The notes beneath the pieces are model-generated. The model was not told the origin of the DNA and did no database searches. It worked only from the letters and a program-made list of their open reading frames with translations. A DNA stretch of 64,000 nucleotides from Fictibacillus nanhaiensis (GTDB lineage: Bacteria > Bacillota > Bacilli > Bacillales > Fictibacillaceae): contig JAFHKR010000038.1 in the NCBI GenBank assembly GCA_017052515.1, forward strand, positions 744,001 to 808,000, written 5' to 3'. Positions 7,445 to 15,597 of the stretch are shown piece by piece. Every line of letters starts with the position of its first letter. Positions within the stretch are counted from its first letter, which is position 1. Made by a program: the position numbers and the translations under genes.

Positions 7445-8344
7445 TTATTGATCTAATAGAAACTTTACTTTTTCTTTGAATTCTTTTGCTTCTGCAGATA
7501 AGCCTTTTGTTAAAGGATACAATGTCCAGAAGTCTTGATAGATCAAATCAGGCTGCTTGAAAGGGATAATGGCTAGATTACCGTTTTTAACATCTGCATT
7601 GTTTTTGAAGGTGAAATTGAATACAAAAGAAAAGGCATGTCCATCCAAGATTGCAGAACGCATGACTTCAATATTATTGGATGAGAATAAGATCTGTTCG
7701 TTCTTTACGTATTTATCATTGAAGGTTATACCGCCTTTAGAATTGTAAATCACCAGTTTTTCATCGCTTAACTCATCTGGCGTAATAAAGTCTTTGTAAT
7801 ACAGCGAGGATTTCTTGCCTGCACAAATGCATACATGTCCTGTATACAATCGTTCATAGTCCATACCTTTTTCATGTTGAAGGTTGGATACTTCATAATC
7901 TGTAAAAGGACTTAAACCAATATCGATATGTCCGTTCTTCATTTCCTCTAATATATGATCTTGATCGATCTCCCGAATCATTACGTTCGTTTCAGGAAAT
8001 TGCTCATGAAATAACAAGAAGGCATCGTACACGATATACATTAGTGCTGGTGCACACCCCACCTTTAAAACGTGTTTTTTTGCATGCTGTTTATCAGCTA
8101 ACTCTTCATGAAGCTCCTGCATCTTTTTAAGAATCTCGTAGGCTTTTGATACAATGAATTTTCCATCAGTAGTGGGAATTGTACCTTGTCTAGACCTAGT
8201 AAAAATAGTAACGCCAAACTCTTTTTCCAGTTGTGTAATAGATTGTGATATCGCTGAAGGAGATAGGTGAAGTTTGTCTGCCGCCTTCGTGATCGAGCTT
8301 TCTTTGGCCACTTCTACAATATATTTCATTTGTTCTAAGTTCAT
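7445..8344 (-). CDS. LysR-family transcriptional regulator
   Basis: A 299-residue protein. The N-terminal winged helix (MNLEQMKYIVEVAKESSITKA, then LHLSPSAISQSITQLEKEFG) is classic LysR, followed by a linker helix and a periplasmic-binding-protein-like effector domain from about residue 90 to the end. LysR proteins often control a divergent neighbour. Here the facing gene across an AT-rich 276-bp gap is the methanogen-output-domain gene at 8621. Effector unknown. Confidence 0.93.
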   Translation of the reverse strand: MNLEQMKYIVEVAKESSITKAADKLHLSPSAISQSITQLEKEFGVTIFTRSRQGTIPTTDGKFIVSKAYEILKKMQELHEELADKQHAKKHVLKVGCAPALMYIVYDAFLLFHEQFPETNVMIREIDQDHILEEMKNGHIDIGLSPFTDYEVSNLQHEKGMDYERLYTGHVCICAGKKSSLYYKDFITPDELSDEKLVIYNSKGGITFNDKYVKNEQILFSSNNIEVMRSAILDGHAFSFVFNFTFKNNADVKNGNLAIIPFKQPDLIYQDFWTLYPLTKGLSAEAKEFKEKVKFLLDQ

Positions 8345-8620
8345 CTCGATCTCCTTTATTTAAGCTGTATTTAACTAATTTAATTTAATTTAATTTTAAC
8401 TTAAAGTTGGCTTGATTAAAATAGTGTCTGAAAGGAACAATTTCTCTCAGCATAAGTTTTTAAATAAAAGGAGTTCTAAATAACTTGAGAATTAAATTAT
8501 TTACTTTGATAAGTAAAATAATGTTTTAAACTATCTCATTCGGGTATCCAAAGAGTGTTGTCCATATCTTGCCAAAATCAGTGAAACAGCATGTAATTCA
8601 ATAGAAAGGGTAGATGCAGT
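8345..8620. promoter_or_regulatory. AT-rich divergent intergenic region with inverted repeat
   Basis: This gap between the LysR gene and the plus-strand gene at 8621 has no ORF. It holds an AT tract (repeated TTTAA near 8365-8400) and an imperfect inverted repeat at 8496-8522 (ATTATTTACTT..AAGTAAAATAAT, one base difference in arm length). A LysR operator is plausible, but no clear T-N11-A site stands out from the AT background. Confidence 0.4.
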
Positions 8621-9247
8621 ATGAACCTTTCAAAAGGTGAATTGAATGGACACACTTTTTTAGCAAAACTTATTACTCAATATGCCCACATCCATAAAAA
8701 ATCAATTGGTCCCGCTGCTGAGCGGTATATCGAACAGCTCGGTCTACGTACAGGCGAATGGATAGAGAGATTCTATGAGGATGATTCATTGGACTGGACG
8801 ATTGATCAATATGTTCATTTAATCGTGGATTTAAAAAATTCCATCGGCGGGCATTTTGAGATTGTCAGTGTATACCCTGACCATGTAATAGTTCGTGCAA
8901 AAGAGTGTCCTTTCGGAGAATTTGTTAAGGATGCACCGCACTTATGCAAAATGACATCCAGTGTATTTGGAGGAATAGCAGCACGAAAATTTGGTTATGG
9001 AAAAGTTTCGCTGCGTCAAAGAATTGCTCTAGGAAGCCCAACCTGTGAAGTAGCCGTATACTTTCAGCCTGATGAGCGAGAACAAGGTGATATTTATCAA
9101 GATATTCCAGTTACACCTGAAAACGGCGACCCTTTTTCTTGGGAAGAAGAGACAATCAGTATGCTTAATAATGAGTTACAAAAATGTGATGACATGGTAG
9201 AGTCACTTCTACGAGAATTAGAAGAACTAAAACGTGGAAACTCCTAA
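8621..9247 (+). CDS. Methanogen-output-domain-1-like sensory protein
   Basis: A 208-residue soluble protein. The stretch LGLRTGEWIERFYED, the cysteine-bearing CPFGEF, LCKMTSSVFGGIAARKFGYGKV and LGSPTCEVAVYF match the pattern I associate with methanogen output domain 1 (MOD1), a relative of V4R/heme-NO-type ligand-binding folds. Three cysteines in or near these motifs may bind a ligand or metal. The C-terminus is a helical acidic tail (about 180-208). It faces an RsbR-type STAS gene and shares its terminator region, so a role in stress signalling is possible. The family call is moderately sure. Confidence 0.6.
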   Translation: MNLSKGELNGHTFLAKLITQYAHIHKKSIGPAAERYIEQLGLRTGEWIERFYEDDSLDWTIDQYVHLIVDLKNSIGGHFEIVSVYPDHVIVRAKECPFGEFVKDAPHLCKMTSSVFGGIAARKFGYGKVSLRQRIALGSPTCEVAVYFQPDEREQGDIYQDIPVTPENGDPFSWEEETISMLNNELQKCDDMVESLLRELEELKRGNS

Positions 9248-9257
9248 AAACGATTAA

Positions 9258-9288
9258 AACAGACCCTGGATCAGAGTCTGTTCTTTTT
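9258..9288. terminator. Terminator between convergent genes
   Basis: AACAGAC pairs with GTCTGTT around an 11-nt loop, followed by C and five T on the plus strand. It overlaps the last codons of the minus-strand STAS gene. Confidence 0.8.
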
Positions 9289-10158
9289 GTTGGTTTTTTC
9301 CAATTTGCCATATCCGAAGTCAGCTAATGCTTGAAGCAGATTGCCTTTTAACGTAATTTCATCAAAATTTAAATTCAAGCTCACTGAAGTTTGTGCGATC
9401 TCAGGACTTAAGCCTGTTAGTGTTGTTCTAACCCCTAATAGCTTCAGAGTTGAGACCAGTTGGAAAAGACGGTGAGCTACCATCGTATCTATATAACTCA
9501 CACCGGATAGATCGATAACTAAGGAAGTAATTTCATGATCTAAGCACTGCTGCAGGGTAGCTTCGAGTAGGAGTTTTGCACGGTTCGTATCAATATCACC
9601 GACGACGGGCAGAACGGCGACTCCAGGAAAGAGAGGCACAACAGGAACAGATAGTTCTTGAAGAGAGAGATGGAACTGTTCACTCATCTCGCGGTAACTT
9701 TTCACATAAGACTTACTGAACGCTTGAACCGCATAATCGATCATTGGATTGATCGTTGCGGAAATATGCAATACGGAATCCAAAGACATGGATTGCAGTG
9801 AGCCTTCTTCTTTTATAAAATCCCATATCACTTCTCGATAGAAAGATGTACTCTCAAGTGTTGTATCTAGCGGCTGGCCAGAATGAACTGCGAGCATGCC
9901 AATATGTTCTCCCCATTCAAAAATCGTTTTCTTTGAATCTAAAACCTTACCAGATACAGCATCACCGATTAAACGAATGAACGAAATGGATTGTTGAAGT
10001 TCCTCGTACTCATTCATTGGAGCGTTTTGTTGAAGTGAAACATAAACGTTGCTATTTTGTATGTTAGTTATGATCTTCTCTGCAATTTGAGGTGCGTTTT
10101 CAGCAATTCGTGTACCGATTTCAATCTGATCTTGTTTCTGCTTCAAGTGAAGATCCAT
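9271..10158 (-). CDS. RsbR-type stressosome protein (STAS domain)
   Basis: A 295-residue protein with an all-helical N-terminal half (about 1-160, non-heme-globin-like sensor) and a C-terminal STAS domain (about 175-285). Both threonines phosphorylated by RsbT in RsbR paralogues appear to be present: SGVSYIDTMVAH and GLSPEIAQTSV. Such proteins form the stressosome with RsbS and RsbT, which controls sigma-B. No rsbS or rsbT is next to it, as is usual for the accessory paralogues (RsbRB-D, YtvA). It is monocistronic and faces the MOD1-like gene. The signal is unknown. Confidence 0.88.
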   Translation of the reverse strand: MDLHLKQKQDQIEIGTRIAENAPQIAEKIITNIQNSNVYVSLQQNAPMNEYEELQQSISFIRLIGDAVSGKVLDSKKTIFEWGEHIGMLAVHSGQPLDTTLESTSFYREVIWDFIKEEGSLQSMSLDSVLHISATINPMIDYAVQAFSKSYVKSYREMSEQFHLSLQELSVPVVPLFPGVAVLPVVGDIDTNRAKLLLEATLQQCLDHEITSLVIDLSGVSYIDTMVAHRLFQLVSTLKLLGVRTTLTGLSPEIAQTSVSLNLNFDEITLKGNLLQALADFGYGKLEKTNKKNRL

Positions 10159-10281
10159 TTTGAACTCCTAATTATTTAAGACGTTAAATGTATTTTAACA
10201 AAAATAATTAACACATGTTTGAATTTACTGAAAATTTTTTTAAACTAAGAAATATTATGGTGAAGTAAAAATCGAGGTTAT

Positions 10282-10316
10282 AAAAAAAACAGGCCTCCTA
10301 TAAAAGAGTCCTGTTT
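10282..10316 (-). terminator. Terminator after the cold shock gene
   Basis: On the minus strand AAACAGG pairs with CCTGTTT around a 16-nt loop, followed by a long T run. Confidence 0.85.
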
Positions 10317-10329
10317 ATCTATTGGGTTA

Positions 10330-10530
10330 TTATGCTTTACGTACGTTAGTAGCTTGAGGTCCGCGTTGTCCTTGTTCAACTTCGAACGTTACGTCTTGAC
10401 CTTCGTCTAAAGATTTGAAACCGTCAGCTTGGATAGCTGAGAAGTGTACGAATACATCGTCTCCACCTTCGCGCTCGATGAATCCGAAACCTTTTTCTGC
10501 GTTAAACCATTTAACCTTACCTTGTTCCAT
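10330..10530 (-). CDS. Cold shock protein (CspA/CspB family)
   Basis: A 66-residue single cold-shock domain starting [21 protein letters not shown]1 (KGFGFIE) and RNP2 (VFVHFSAI) are intact. It binds single-stranded nucleic acid and acts as an RNA chaperone in cold and in growth. The ATG at 10530 with AGGAGGCAAC is clearly the start, although the frame is open 11 codons further upstream. It is monocistronic with its own promoter and terminator. Which Csp paralogue (B, C or D) cannot be settled. Confidence 0.96.
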   Translation of the reverse strand: MEQGKVKWFNAEKGFGFIEREGGDDVFVHFSAIQADGFKSLDEGQDVTFEVEQGQRGPQATNVRKA

Positions 10531-10562
10531 TTTTGTTGCCTCCTGTCGTGCCAATCCGCACA

Positions 10563-10591
10563 ATAATACTATCTCTGCTCAAAAATATCAA
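10563..10591 (-). promoter_or_regulatory. Sigma-A promoter of the cold shock gene
   Basis: On the minus strand TTGATA and TATTAT are separated by exactly 17 bp, ending 32 bp before the ATG. The leader would be only about 26 nt, short compared with the long cold-responsive leaders of some csp genes. A second upstream promoter cannot be excluded. Confidence 0.7.
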
Positions 10592-10904
10592 GATAATAGG
10601 TTACCTGTACAATCGAACAAAAATAATTCTTATTTATCGTAACATTTTACTAACCAATAAACAAGTGCAACAAGAAAAAGGAATTGATTAAATATTCGGT
10701 ATCATCATAAAACGCCGTGAGAACAGGGATTGAAACATTACAGTGAAATAAATTTGGTAATAATGGTCTATTTAAACGTTCAAGTAGTGATTAGGAACTA
10801 ATCTCTTTCTTTTTAAAGAAGTACCATTTAGTAAGTGGTTCTGGTTTAAACTTCCTTTTATTCGTGGTACATTGATAAAAATACTAAACAAATGATGTGA
10901 TGAT
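10592..10904. other. Intergenic region before moaA, nothing clear
   Basis: No gene-sized frame with a ribosome binding site is visible in this AT-rich stretch. It must hold the moaA promoter, but no consensus -35/-10 pair stands out and I see no riboswitch-like structure. A weak imperfect dyad near 10816-10842 (AGAAGTACCA..TGGTTCT) is not convincing. Confidence 0.4.
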
Positions 10905-11924
10905 ATGAATGAAAGTAATGGAATCACTGATCGCTTGCATCGTCCGCTGCAAGACTTGCGGATTTCGGTAACCGATCAATGTAATTTTAGGTGTACGTAT
11001 TGTATGCCAAAAGAAATTTTCGGACCAGATTACCCATTCTTAACACCAACCGAGCTATTATCGTTCGATGAGATTGTACGTATTGCCTCACAGTTTGCAA
11101 AAGCCGGTGTAGAAAAAATTCGAATTACAGGTGGTGAACCTTTACTTAGAAAGAATCTTCCTGATTTGTTGAAGCGCCTTCGAGCGATAGAAGGAATCAA
11201 AGATATTGCACTAACGACAAACGGCGTGCTTCTTCCAAAGATGGCTGTTTCTCTAAAGCAAGCAGGAATGGACAGAGTAACCGTGAGTTTAGATACACTT
11301 GATAACGATTTATTCGGCTACATTAACGGACGAGGTGTGGGAGTATCACCTGTTTTAAGAGGAATAGAAGCTGCATATGAAGCGGGTCTTTCTGTCAAAA
11401 TAAATATGATGGTTAAAAAGGGGATCAATGACAAAGAGATCCTTCCGATGGCGCGTTATTTTAAGAATACGCCATATGTTTTGCGTTTCATTGAATATAT
11501 GGATGTCGGAACCTCAAACGGTTGGAACTGGGATGAAGTGGTTTCAAAGAATGAGATAGTAAAGATGATTGATGCAGAGATCCCGTTAAAACCGATTGAT
11601 CGAAAATATTATGGTGAAGTGGCAAAACGGTATCAATATGCAGATGGTCAAGGGGAAATCGGAATTATTTCTTCTATTACTGATACATTTTGTTCAAGTT
11701 GTACAAGAGCGAGATTGTCCGCCGATGGAAAAGTATATACGTGCCTTTTTACGGGGCGAGGTACTGATCTAAAAGAATTTGTACGATCTGGTGCTTCTGA
11801 CGAGGACGTTTTTAATCGTATTGTTCAAATATGGCGAAACCGATCGGATCGGTATTCAGACGAAAGAAAAGAACAAGGAACAAGTGAAAGAAAAAAAATA
11901 GAAATGTCCTATATCGGAGGCTGA
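10905..11924 (+). CDS. moaA: GTP 3',8-cyclase MoaA
   Basis: A 339-residue radical SAM enzyme of molybdenum cofactor synthesis, converting GTP to 3',8-cyclo-GTP. The first cluster is bound by Cys26, Cys30 and Cys33 (CNFRCTYC). The second is bound by C-terminal cysteines in TFCSSCTRARL and a third at VYTCLF. ITGGEPLLR is the SAM-binding GGEP motif. The C-terminus ends in Gly-Gly, needed for activity in the family. No other moa or moe gene is adjacent, so the rest of the pathway must be elsewhere. The ribosome binding site is weak. Confidence 0.96.
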   Translation: MNESNGITDRLHRPLQDLRISVTDQCNFRCTYCMPKEIFGPDYPFLTPTELLSFDEIVRIASQFAKAGVEKIRITGGEPLLRKNLPDLLKRLRAIEGIKDIALTTNGVLLPKMAVSLKQAGMDRVTVSLDTLDNDLFGYINGRGVGVSPVLRGIEAAYEAGLSVKINMMVKKGINDKEILPMARYFKNTPYVLRFIEYMDVGTSNGWNWDEVVSKNEIVKMIDAEIPLKPIDRKYYGEVAKRYQYADGQGEIGIISSITDTFCSSCTRARLSADGKVYTCLFTGRGTDLKEFVRSGASDEDVFNRIVQIWRNRSDRYSDERKEQGTSERKKIEMSYIGG

Positions 11925-11944
11925 GACAATCAGCCTCTTTTTTC
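11917..11944 (+). terminator. Terminator overlapping the moaA stop
   Basis: GAGGCTGA pairs with TCAGCCTC around a 5-nt loop, followed by a T run. The moaA TGA lies in the left arm. Confidence 0.93.
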
Positions 11945-12065
11945 TTTTGTTCTTTTTAGTTAGTTGAAGTTTGTTAATAACTAATCTATAATTACTTACA
12001 TAAAGTAATTAAATAATCTGTAACGTTGATCATATTCATTATTAAATAGGAAAGAAGGAAGAAAG

Positions 12066-12926
12066 ATGAAGCCTATTCATAAAGAAACTCATATCGGAAG
12101 CGTAACTTTAAAAGTTAGGAATTTGGAGAACCTTGTTTCCTTTTATACCGAAACGATTGGTCTGCAAATTTTATCAAAGCAAGGAACTAGAGTGGAGTTA
12201 ACAGCAGACGGAAAAACACCTCTCATCGTATTAGAAGGTAATCAGGAGCTTCATCAGAGACCAATGAAAAGCGCAGGTCTTTATCACTTGGCATTACTTG
12301 TGCCAACTAGAAAAGACCTTGCAAATGTCCTCTATCACTTTATTGAAACAAAAACGCAACTATTAGGAGCATCCAATCATAAGTTTAGTGAAGCGATCTA
12401 TCTACAAGATCCTGAGAACAATGGAATTGAAATCTACAGAGATGTTGACCGCCAAGATTGGGTACGAGATGAAAGAGGAAAATTACCAGCTGTCAGCGAA
12501 CCATTAGATGTAGAAAGTCTTCTAGCAGAAAGAGATCATAAGACTTGGAGTCACCTGCCAGAAAACACTATCATGGGCCATGTGCATCTGAATGTATTAA
12601 ATATAGATAAAGCTGAACATTTCTATATGAACGTATTAGGCTTTGAAGAACAAACAAGGATGGGGAATCACGCCTTATTCATCTCTGCTGGAGGATATCA
12701 TCATCATATCGCCGTTAATATTTGGAACGGACCTGATGCTGAATTAAATCGAGGCGATGTTACAGGACTTCTTCATTATGAGATCATCGTTCCATCGAAG
12801 TTGGAGGTCAAAAAAGTTTTAAGTGCTCTAGAACATGAGCAAGTTCCATATCATATAGAATCTGAAAATATACGGTTAAAAGACCCTGCAGGTAACGGAG
12901 TCTTGATTAAAGCCCGAACAGTCTAA
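12066..12926 (+). CDS. catE: CatE-like catechol-2,3-dioxygenase (VOC superfamily)
   Basis: A 286-residue protein with two vicinal-oxygen-chelate modules (about 8-125 and 168-283). Each carries family motifs: HIGSVTLKVRN, YHLALLV and NNGIEIYRD in the first; MGHVHLNVLN, GGYHHHIAVN, LHYEIIV and DPAGNGV in the second. Length and layout match B. subtilis CatE (YfiE), which cleaves catechol using Fe(II). It lies 63 bp before a TVP38 gene with no terminator between them, so they may be cotranscribed. No MarR/CatR-type regulator is adjacent. The exact substrate is inferred from family resemblance. Confidence 0.78.
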   Translation: MKPIHKETHIGSVTLKVRNLENLVSFYTETIGLQILSKQGTRVELTADGKTPLIVLEGNQELHQRPMKSAGLYHLALLVPTRKDLANVLYHFIETKTQLLGASNHKFSEAIYLQDPENNGIEIYRDVDRQDWVRDERGKLPAVSEPLDVESLLAERDHKTWSHLPENTIMGHVHLNVLNIDKAEHFYMNVLGFEEQTRMGNHALFISAGGYHHHIAVNIWNGPDAELNRGDVTGLLHYEIIVPSKLEVKKVLSALEHEQVPYHIESENIRLKDPAGNGVLIKARTV

Positions 12927-12989
12927 CGTTTACAAACTCTCAAATTCAGGAATATTAGAGGTAAGAAAAAGGGCAAAGAGGGGGGTTAT

Positions 12990-13664
12990 ATGAGTAGAAG
13001 AACATTGGTGAAGATCACAGTAATTTTGTCAATTGTCATGTTTATATTTGCTCTGAACCATTTTATCTTTAAAATTACCCCCATTTCTTTGCGTGATTGG
13101 GTATTATCCTTTGGAATGGTCGCTCCCATTATCTATATCATCGTAAATGTAATTCGTCCCTTTACATTATTTCCAATCTCTGTTCTTTCATTAGCAGGCG
13201 GGTTGGCATTCGGCGTAGTATGGGGTACGGTATATACCGTATTTTCAGCGACGATTGGTGCCATTTTATCCTTCTACATCGCCAAACACCTTGGTACGAG
13301 ATGGATCAAACAAAAAACAGATTCACCCTCTAGAATTGAGAAATGGCAAAACCAGCTGAAGGAAAAAGGATTCGTTTATATTTTTTTATTGAGAATCATT
13401 CCAGTATTGAATTTTGATGTTGTAAGTTATGTAGCTGGGATTTCTAAGCTGAAACTTCGGTCATACATTTTAGCTACAATGCTTGGGGTCTTACCAGGAA
13501 CGCTCGCATACAACTTGTTAGGTGATAGCTTTATTAAAGGAAATGGAACAATCATCGCCGTTGCGATCGGCTTAGCCTTATTTGCAGCATGTATACCGAT
13601 TTTAATGAAAAACAAACAGATGATTACCAGTCAGATTCACCAGCATAAAGAAGATAATGCATAG
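12990..13664 (+). CDS. TVP38/TMEM64 (DedA-like) membrane protein
   Basis: A 224-residue protein with about five or six membrane segments and the VTT-domain signature: FPISVLSLAGGLAFGVVWGTVYTVFSA in pieces, then FLLRIIPVLNFDVVSYVAG and LGVLPGTLAYNLLGDS. TVP38 proteins are relatives of DedA and VTT scramblases. Some bacterial members act in lipid carrier or metal homeostasis. It has a very strong GAGGGGGG ribosome binding site and a terminator overlapping its stop. The function in this organism is unknown. Confidence 0.9.
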   Translation: MSRRTLVKITVILSIVMFIFALNHFIFKITPISLRDWVLSFGMVAPIIYIIVNVIRPFTLFPISVLSLAGGLAFGVVWGTVYTVFSATIGAILSFYIAKHLGTRWIKQKTDSPSRIEKWQNQLKEKGFVYIFLLRIIPVLNFDVVSYVAGISKLKLRSYILATMLGVLPGTLAYNLLGDSFIKGNGTIIAVAIGLALFAACIPILMKNKQMITSQIHQHKEDNA

Positions 13665-13695
13665 CCTTACTCCTAAATGGGAGTGGGCTTTTTTT
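13663..13695 (+). terminator. Terminator after the TVP38 gene
   Basis: GCCTTACTCC pairs imperfectly with GGAGTGGGC, followed by seven T. Confidence 0.8.
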
Positions 13696-13759
13696 GTTTG
13701 GAGCTTTTGTAATAACAGTCATGTTTTCTTAATATATGAGCACAATACTTGTTCCTTAT

Positions 13760-13774
13760 TAATAATTATTATAA
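13760..13774 (+). promoter_or_regulatory. PerR-like box
   Basis: TAATAATTATTATAA matches the PerR consensus TTATAATNATTATAA at 14 of 15 positions, allowing N. It lies just upstream of the -35 of the ykuU promoter. Peroxide-sensing repression fits the gene products (peroxiredoxin, Dps). Confidence 0.7.
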
Positions 13775-13781
13775 ATTAGTA

Positions 13782-13809
13782 TTGACTTCAAAATAGAAGT
13801 AAGTATAAT
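13782..13809 (+). promoter_or_regulatory. Sigma-A promoter of the ykuU-ykuV-dps unit
   Basis: TTGACT (13782-13787), a 16-bp spacer and a perfect TATAAT (13804-13809). The spacer region itself contains an inverted repeat (ACTTC-N6-GAAGT, 13785-13800). Confidence 0.85.
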
Positions 13810-13827
13810 AAGATTATGAACAAAGCA

Positions 13828-13848
13828 TGATAATGATTTTCATTATCA
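13828..13848 (+). promoter_or_regulatory. Fur-like box in the ykuU leader
   Basis: TGATAATGA and TCATTATCA form perfect arms around TTT, matching the 19-bp Fur consensus at about 17 positions. It lies just after the expected transcription start, where a bound repressor would block elongation or RNA polymerase. Confidence 0.85.
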
Positions 13849-13874
13849 TTTAAATAAAAGGAGTGGATTTTGAA

Positions 13875-14417
13875 ATGGCAGAACGTATGGTAGGCAAACA
13901 AGCACCTCGCTTTGAGATGGAAGCGATCATGCCTAATAAAGAGACGAAAAAAATAAGTTTAGAAAAGAACATTGAAGATGGAAAATGGACCGTTCTTTTC
14001 TTCTATCCCATGGATTTTACTTTCGTATGTCCGACTGAAATTACTGCGTTATCAGATCGATATAGTGAATTTGAAGATTTAGATGCGGAAGTTATTGGGG
14101 TGTCAACGGACACCGTTCATACGCACTTGGCATGGATCAATACGAGTCGTGAAGATAACGGACTTGGTGAATTAAACTATCCTCTAGCGGCTGACACGAA
14201 TCACCGTGTATCACGTGATTATGGAGTACTGATCGAAGAAGAAGGCGTTGCACTTCGTGGCATGTTCATCATCAATCCGGAAGGTGAGATGATGTACCAA
14301 GTTGTCTTCCATAACAATATCGGCCGTGATGCTGACGAAACACTGCGTGTGCTCCAAGCTCTACAAACAGGTGGACTTTGCCCAGCAAATTGGAAGCCAG
14401 GACAAAAGACACTTTAA
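13875..14417 (+). CDS. ykuU: 2-Cys peroxiredoxin YkuU
   Basis: A 180-residue AhpC/Prx1-type peroxiredoxin. The peroxidatic Cys52 is in DFTFVCPTEI and the resolving Cys169 in GGLCPANWKPGQ, so it is a typical 2-Cys enzyme reducing H2O2 and organic peroxides. It closely resembles B. subtilis YkuU. The ATG at 13875 with AAGGAGTGG was chosen over the GTG at 13863, which overlaps the ribosome binding site. It is first in a unit with ykuV and a Dps gene, under PerR- and Fur-like boxes. A 128-bp repeat element sits between it and ykuV. Confidence 0.95.
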   Translation: MAERMVGKQAPRFEMEAIMPNKETKKISLEKNIEDGKWTVLFFYPMDFTFVCPTEITALSDRYSEFEDLDAEVIGVSTDTVHTHLAWINTSREDNGLGELNYPLAADTNHRVSRDYGVLIEEEGVALRGMFIINPEGEMMYQVVFHNNIGRDADETLRVLQALQTGGLCPANWKPGQKTL

Positions 14418-14479
14418 TTAAGAGGATTCTCTAAGACGAGTTGCTTGGAAGATCTTAAAAGAAATTACCTCATTGAATA

Positions 14480-14607
14480 GTTGATTGGAGTGTAAGGAGC
14501 GAGACTCCTGGGGGATCAGCGGGAAAGGAGAGACTCTTAACAGCGCAGAGCGCTAAGAGGCTCACCGCACGCCCCCCGGAAAGCGAGCTCCAGTAACGGA
14601 AATCAAC
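14480..14607 (+). repeat. 128-bp dispersed element, copy 2
   Basis: It has the same ends (GTTGATT..AATCAAC) and exactly the same length as copy 1, with the shared core GGCTCACCGCACGCCCC, GGAAAGCGAGC and CGGAAATCAAC. It lies between ykuU and ykuV within what is probably one transcript, and an internal dyad (CAGCGCAGAGCGCTAAG region) could fold in the mRNA. Confidence 0.8.
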
Positions 14608-14666
14608 CACTTTCAAAACTACTATTGTGAAATCAAAAATCTTTTAAATTCTGGAGGGAATAATAG

Positions 14667-15116
14667 ATGAAATTACGTGAACAAATGCCTGAACTTGATG
14701 GTGCTACAACTTGGTTGAATGAAGAAGTAACAAAAGAAGAATTGGTTGGGGAAAAAGCAACCTTGATTCACTTCTGGTCCGTAAGCTGCGGATTGTGTAA
14801 GGAAGCGATGCCGGATGTGAACGAGCTTCGTGATGAATATGAAGATGATCTAAACGTAGTGGCTGTTCATATGCCTCGCTCAGAAAATGATCTAGACATG
14901 AGTGTTATCGAACAGATGGCGATTGGGCATGATATTACACAGCCGATTTATGTAGACAGCGAGCATAAATTAACGGATGCTTTTGAAAATAAATATGTAC
15001 CTGCGTATTATGTGTTTGATAAAGAAGGAAAGCTTCGTCACTTCCAAGCTGGAGGAAGCGGAATGGACATGCTTCGCAAGCGCTTGCACCGTGTATTGAA
15101 CGAAGAAACAAAATAA
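14667..15116 (+). CDS. ykuV: Thiol-disulfide oxidoreductase YkuV
   Basis: A 149-residue cytosolic thioredoxin-like protein without a signal peptide. The active site is WSVSCGLC with Cys41 and Cys44. B. subtilis YkuV has the same length and near-identical motifs (VAVHMPRSE, VPAYYVFDK, FQAGGSGM) and acts as a disulfide reductase. It probably reduces the neighbouring peroxiredoxin or other thiols. It has a good TGGAGGG ribosome binding site and lies 12 bp before the Dps gene. Confidence 0.95.
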   Translation: MKLREQMPELDGATTWLNEEVTKEELVGEKATLIHFWSVSCGLCKEAMPDVNELRDEYEDDLNVVAVHMPRSENDLDMSVIEQMAIGHDITQPIYVDSEHKLTDAFENKYVPAYYVFDKEGKLRHFQAGGSGMDMLRKRLHRVLNEETK

Positions 15117-15128
15117 GGAGATGATAGA

Positions 15129-15563
15129 ATGAATACCATTCAAGAAGTATTAAACCGCCAAGTAGCGAACTGGAATGTATTGTTTGTAAAACTTCATAAC
15201 TATCACTGGTATGTAAAAGGACCTCACTTTTTCACCCTACATGAGAAGTTTGAAGAGCTATACAACGAAGCCGCGACGAACATTGATGAATTGGCTGAGC
15301 GACTGCTCGTTCTAAAAGGAACACCGGTTGCAACGATGAAAGAATATTTAGAGTTGGCTACAGTTGAAGAGGCAAAGAGTAATGAATCAGCCGAAGTTAT
15401 GGTTCAAAACGTCATAAACGATTTTGAACTTCTGATTGATGAAATAAAAGAGGGAATGGAAGTAACTGAGCGTGAAGGTGATGAGGTAACGCACGATATG
15501 TTGTTGTCCGTTCGTGAAAGCCTTGCTAAACATAATTGGATGCTACGTGCGTTCGTGAGCTAA
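15129..15563 (+). CDS. Dps/MrgA-family mini-ferritin
   Basis: A 144-residue ferritin-like protein. The inter-subunit ferroxidase ligands of Dps appear at His26 ([11 protein letters not shown]), His38, Asp53 and Glu57 (NIDELAER), with the spacing expected for the family. Dps dodecamers oxidise and store iron using H2O2, protecting DNA. B. subtilis has two paralogues, MrgA (PerR-controlled) and Dps (sigma-B-controlled). The PerR-like box of this unit suggests a MrgA-like role. It has an AAGGAG ribosome binding site and is last in the unit. Confidence 0.93.
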   Translation: MNTIQEVLNRQVANWNVLFVKLHNYHWYVKGPHFFTLHEKFEELYNEAATNIDELAERLLVLKGTPVATMKEYLELATVEEAKSNESAEVMVQNVINDFELLIDEIKEGMEVTEREGDEVTHDMLLSVRESLAKHNWMLRAFVS

Positions 15564-15571
15564 TGCTAGAA

Positions 15572-15597
15572 AGAGTGACTTCAGTCGCTCTTTTTTT
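15572..15597 (+). terminator. Terminator of the ykuU-ykuV-dps unit
   Basis: AGAGTGAC pairs with GTCGCTCT (one T-G pair) around a 4-nt loop, followed by seven T. Confidence 0.9.
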
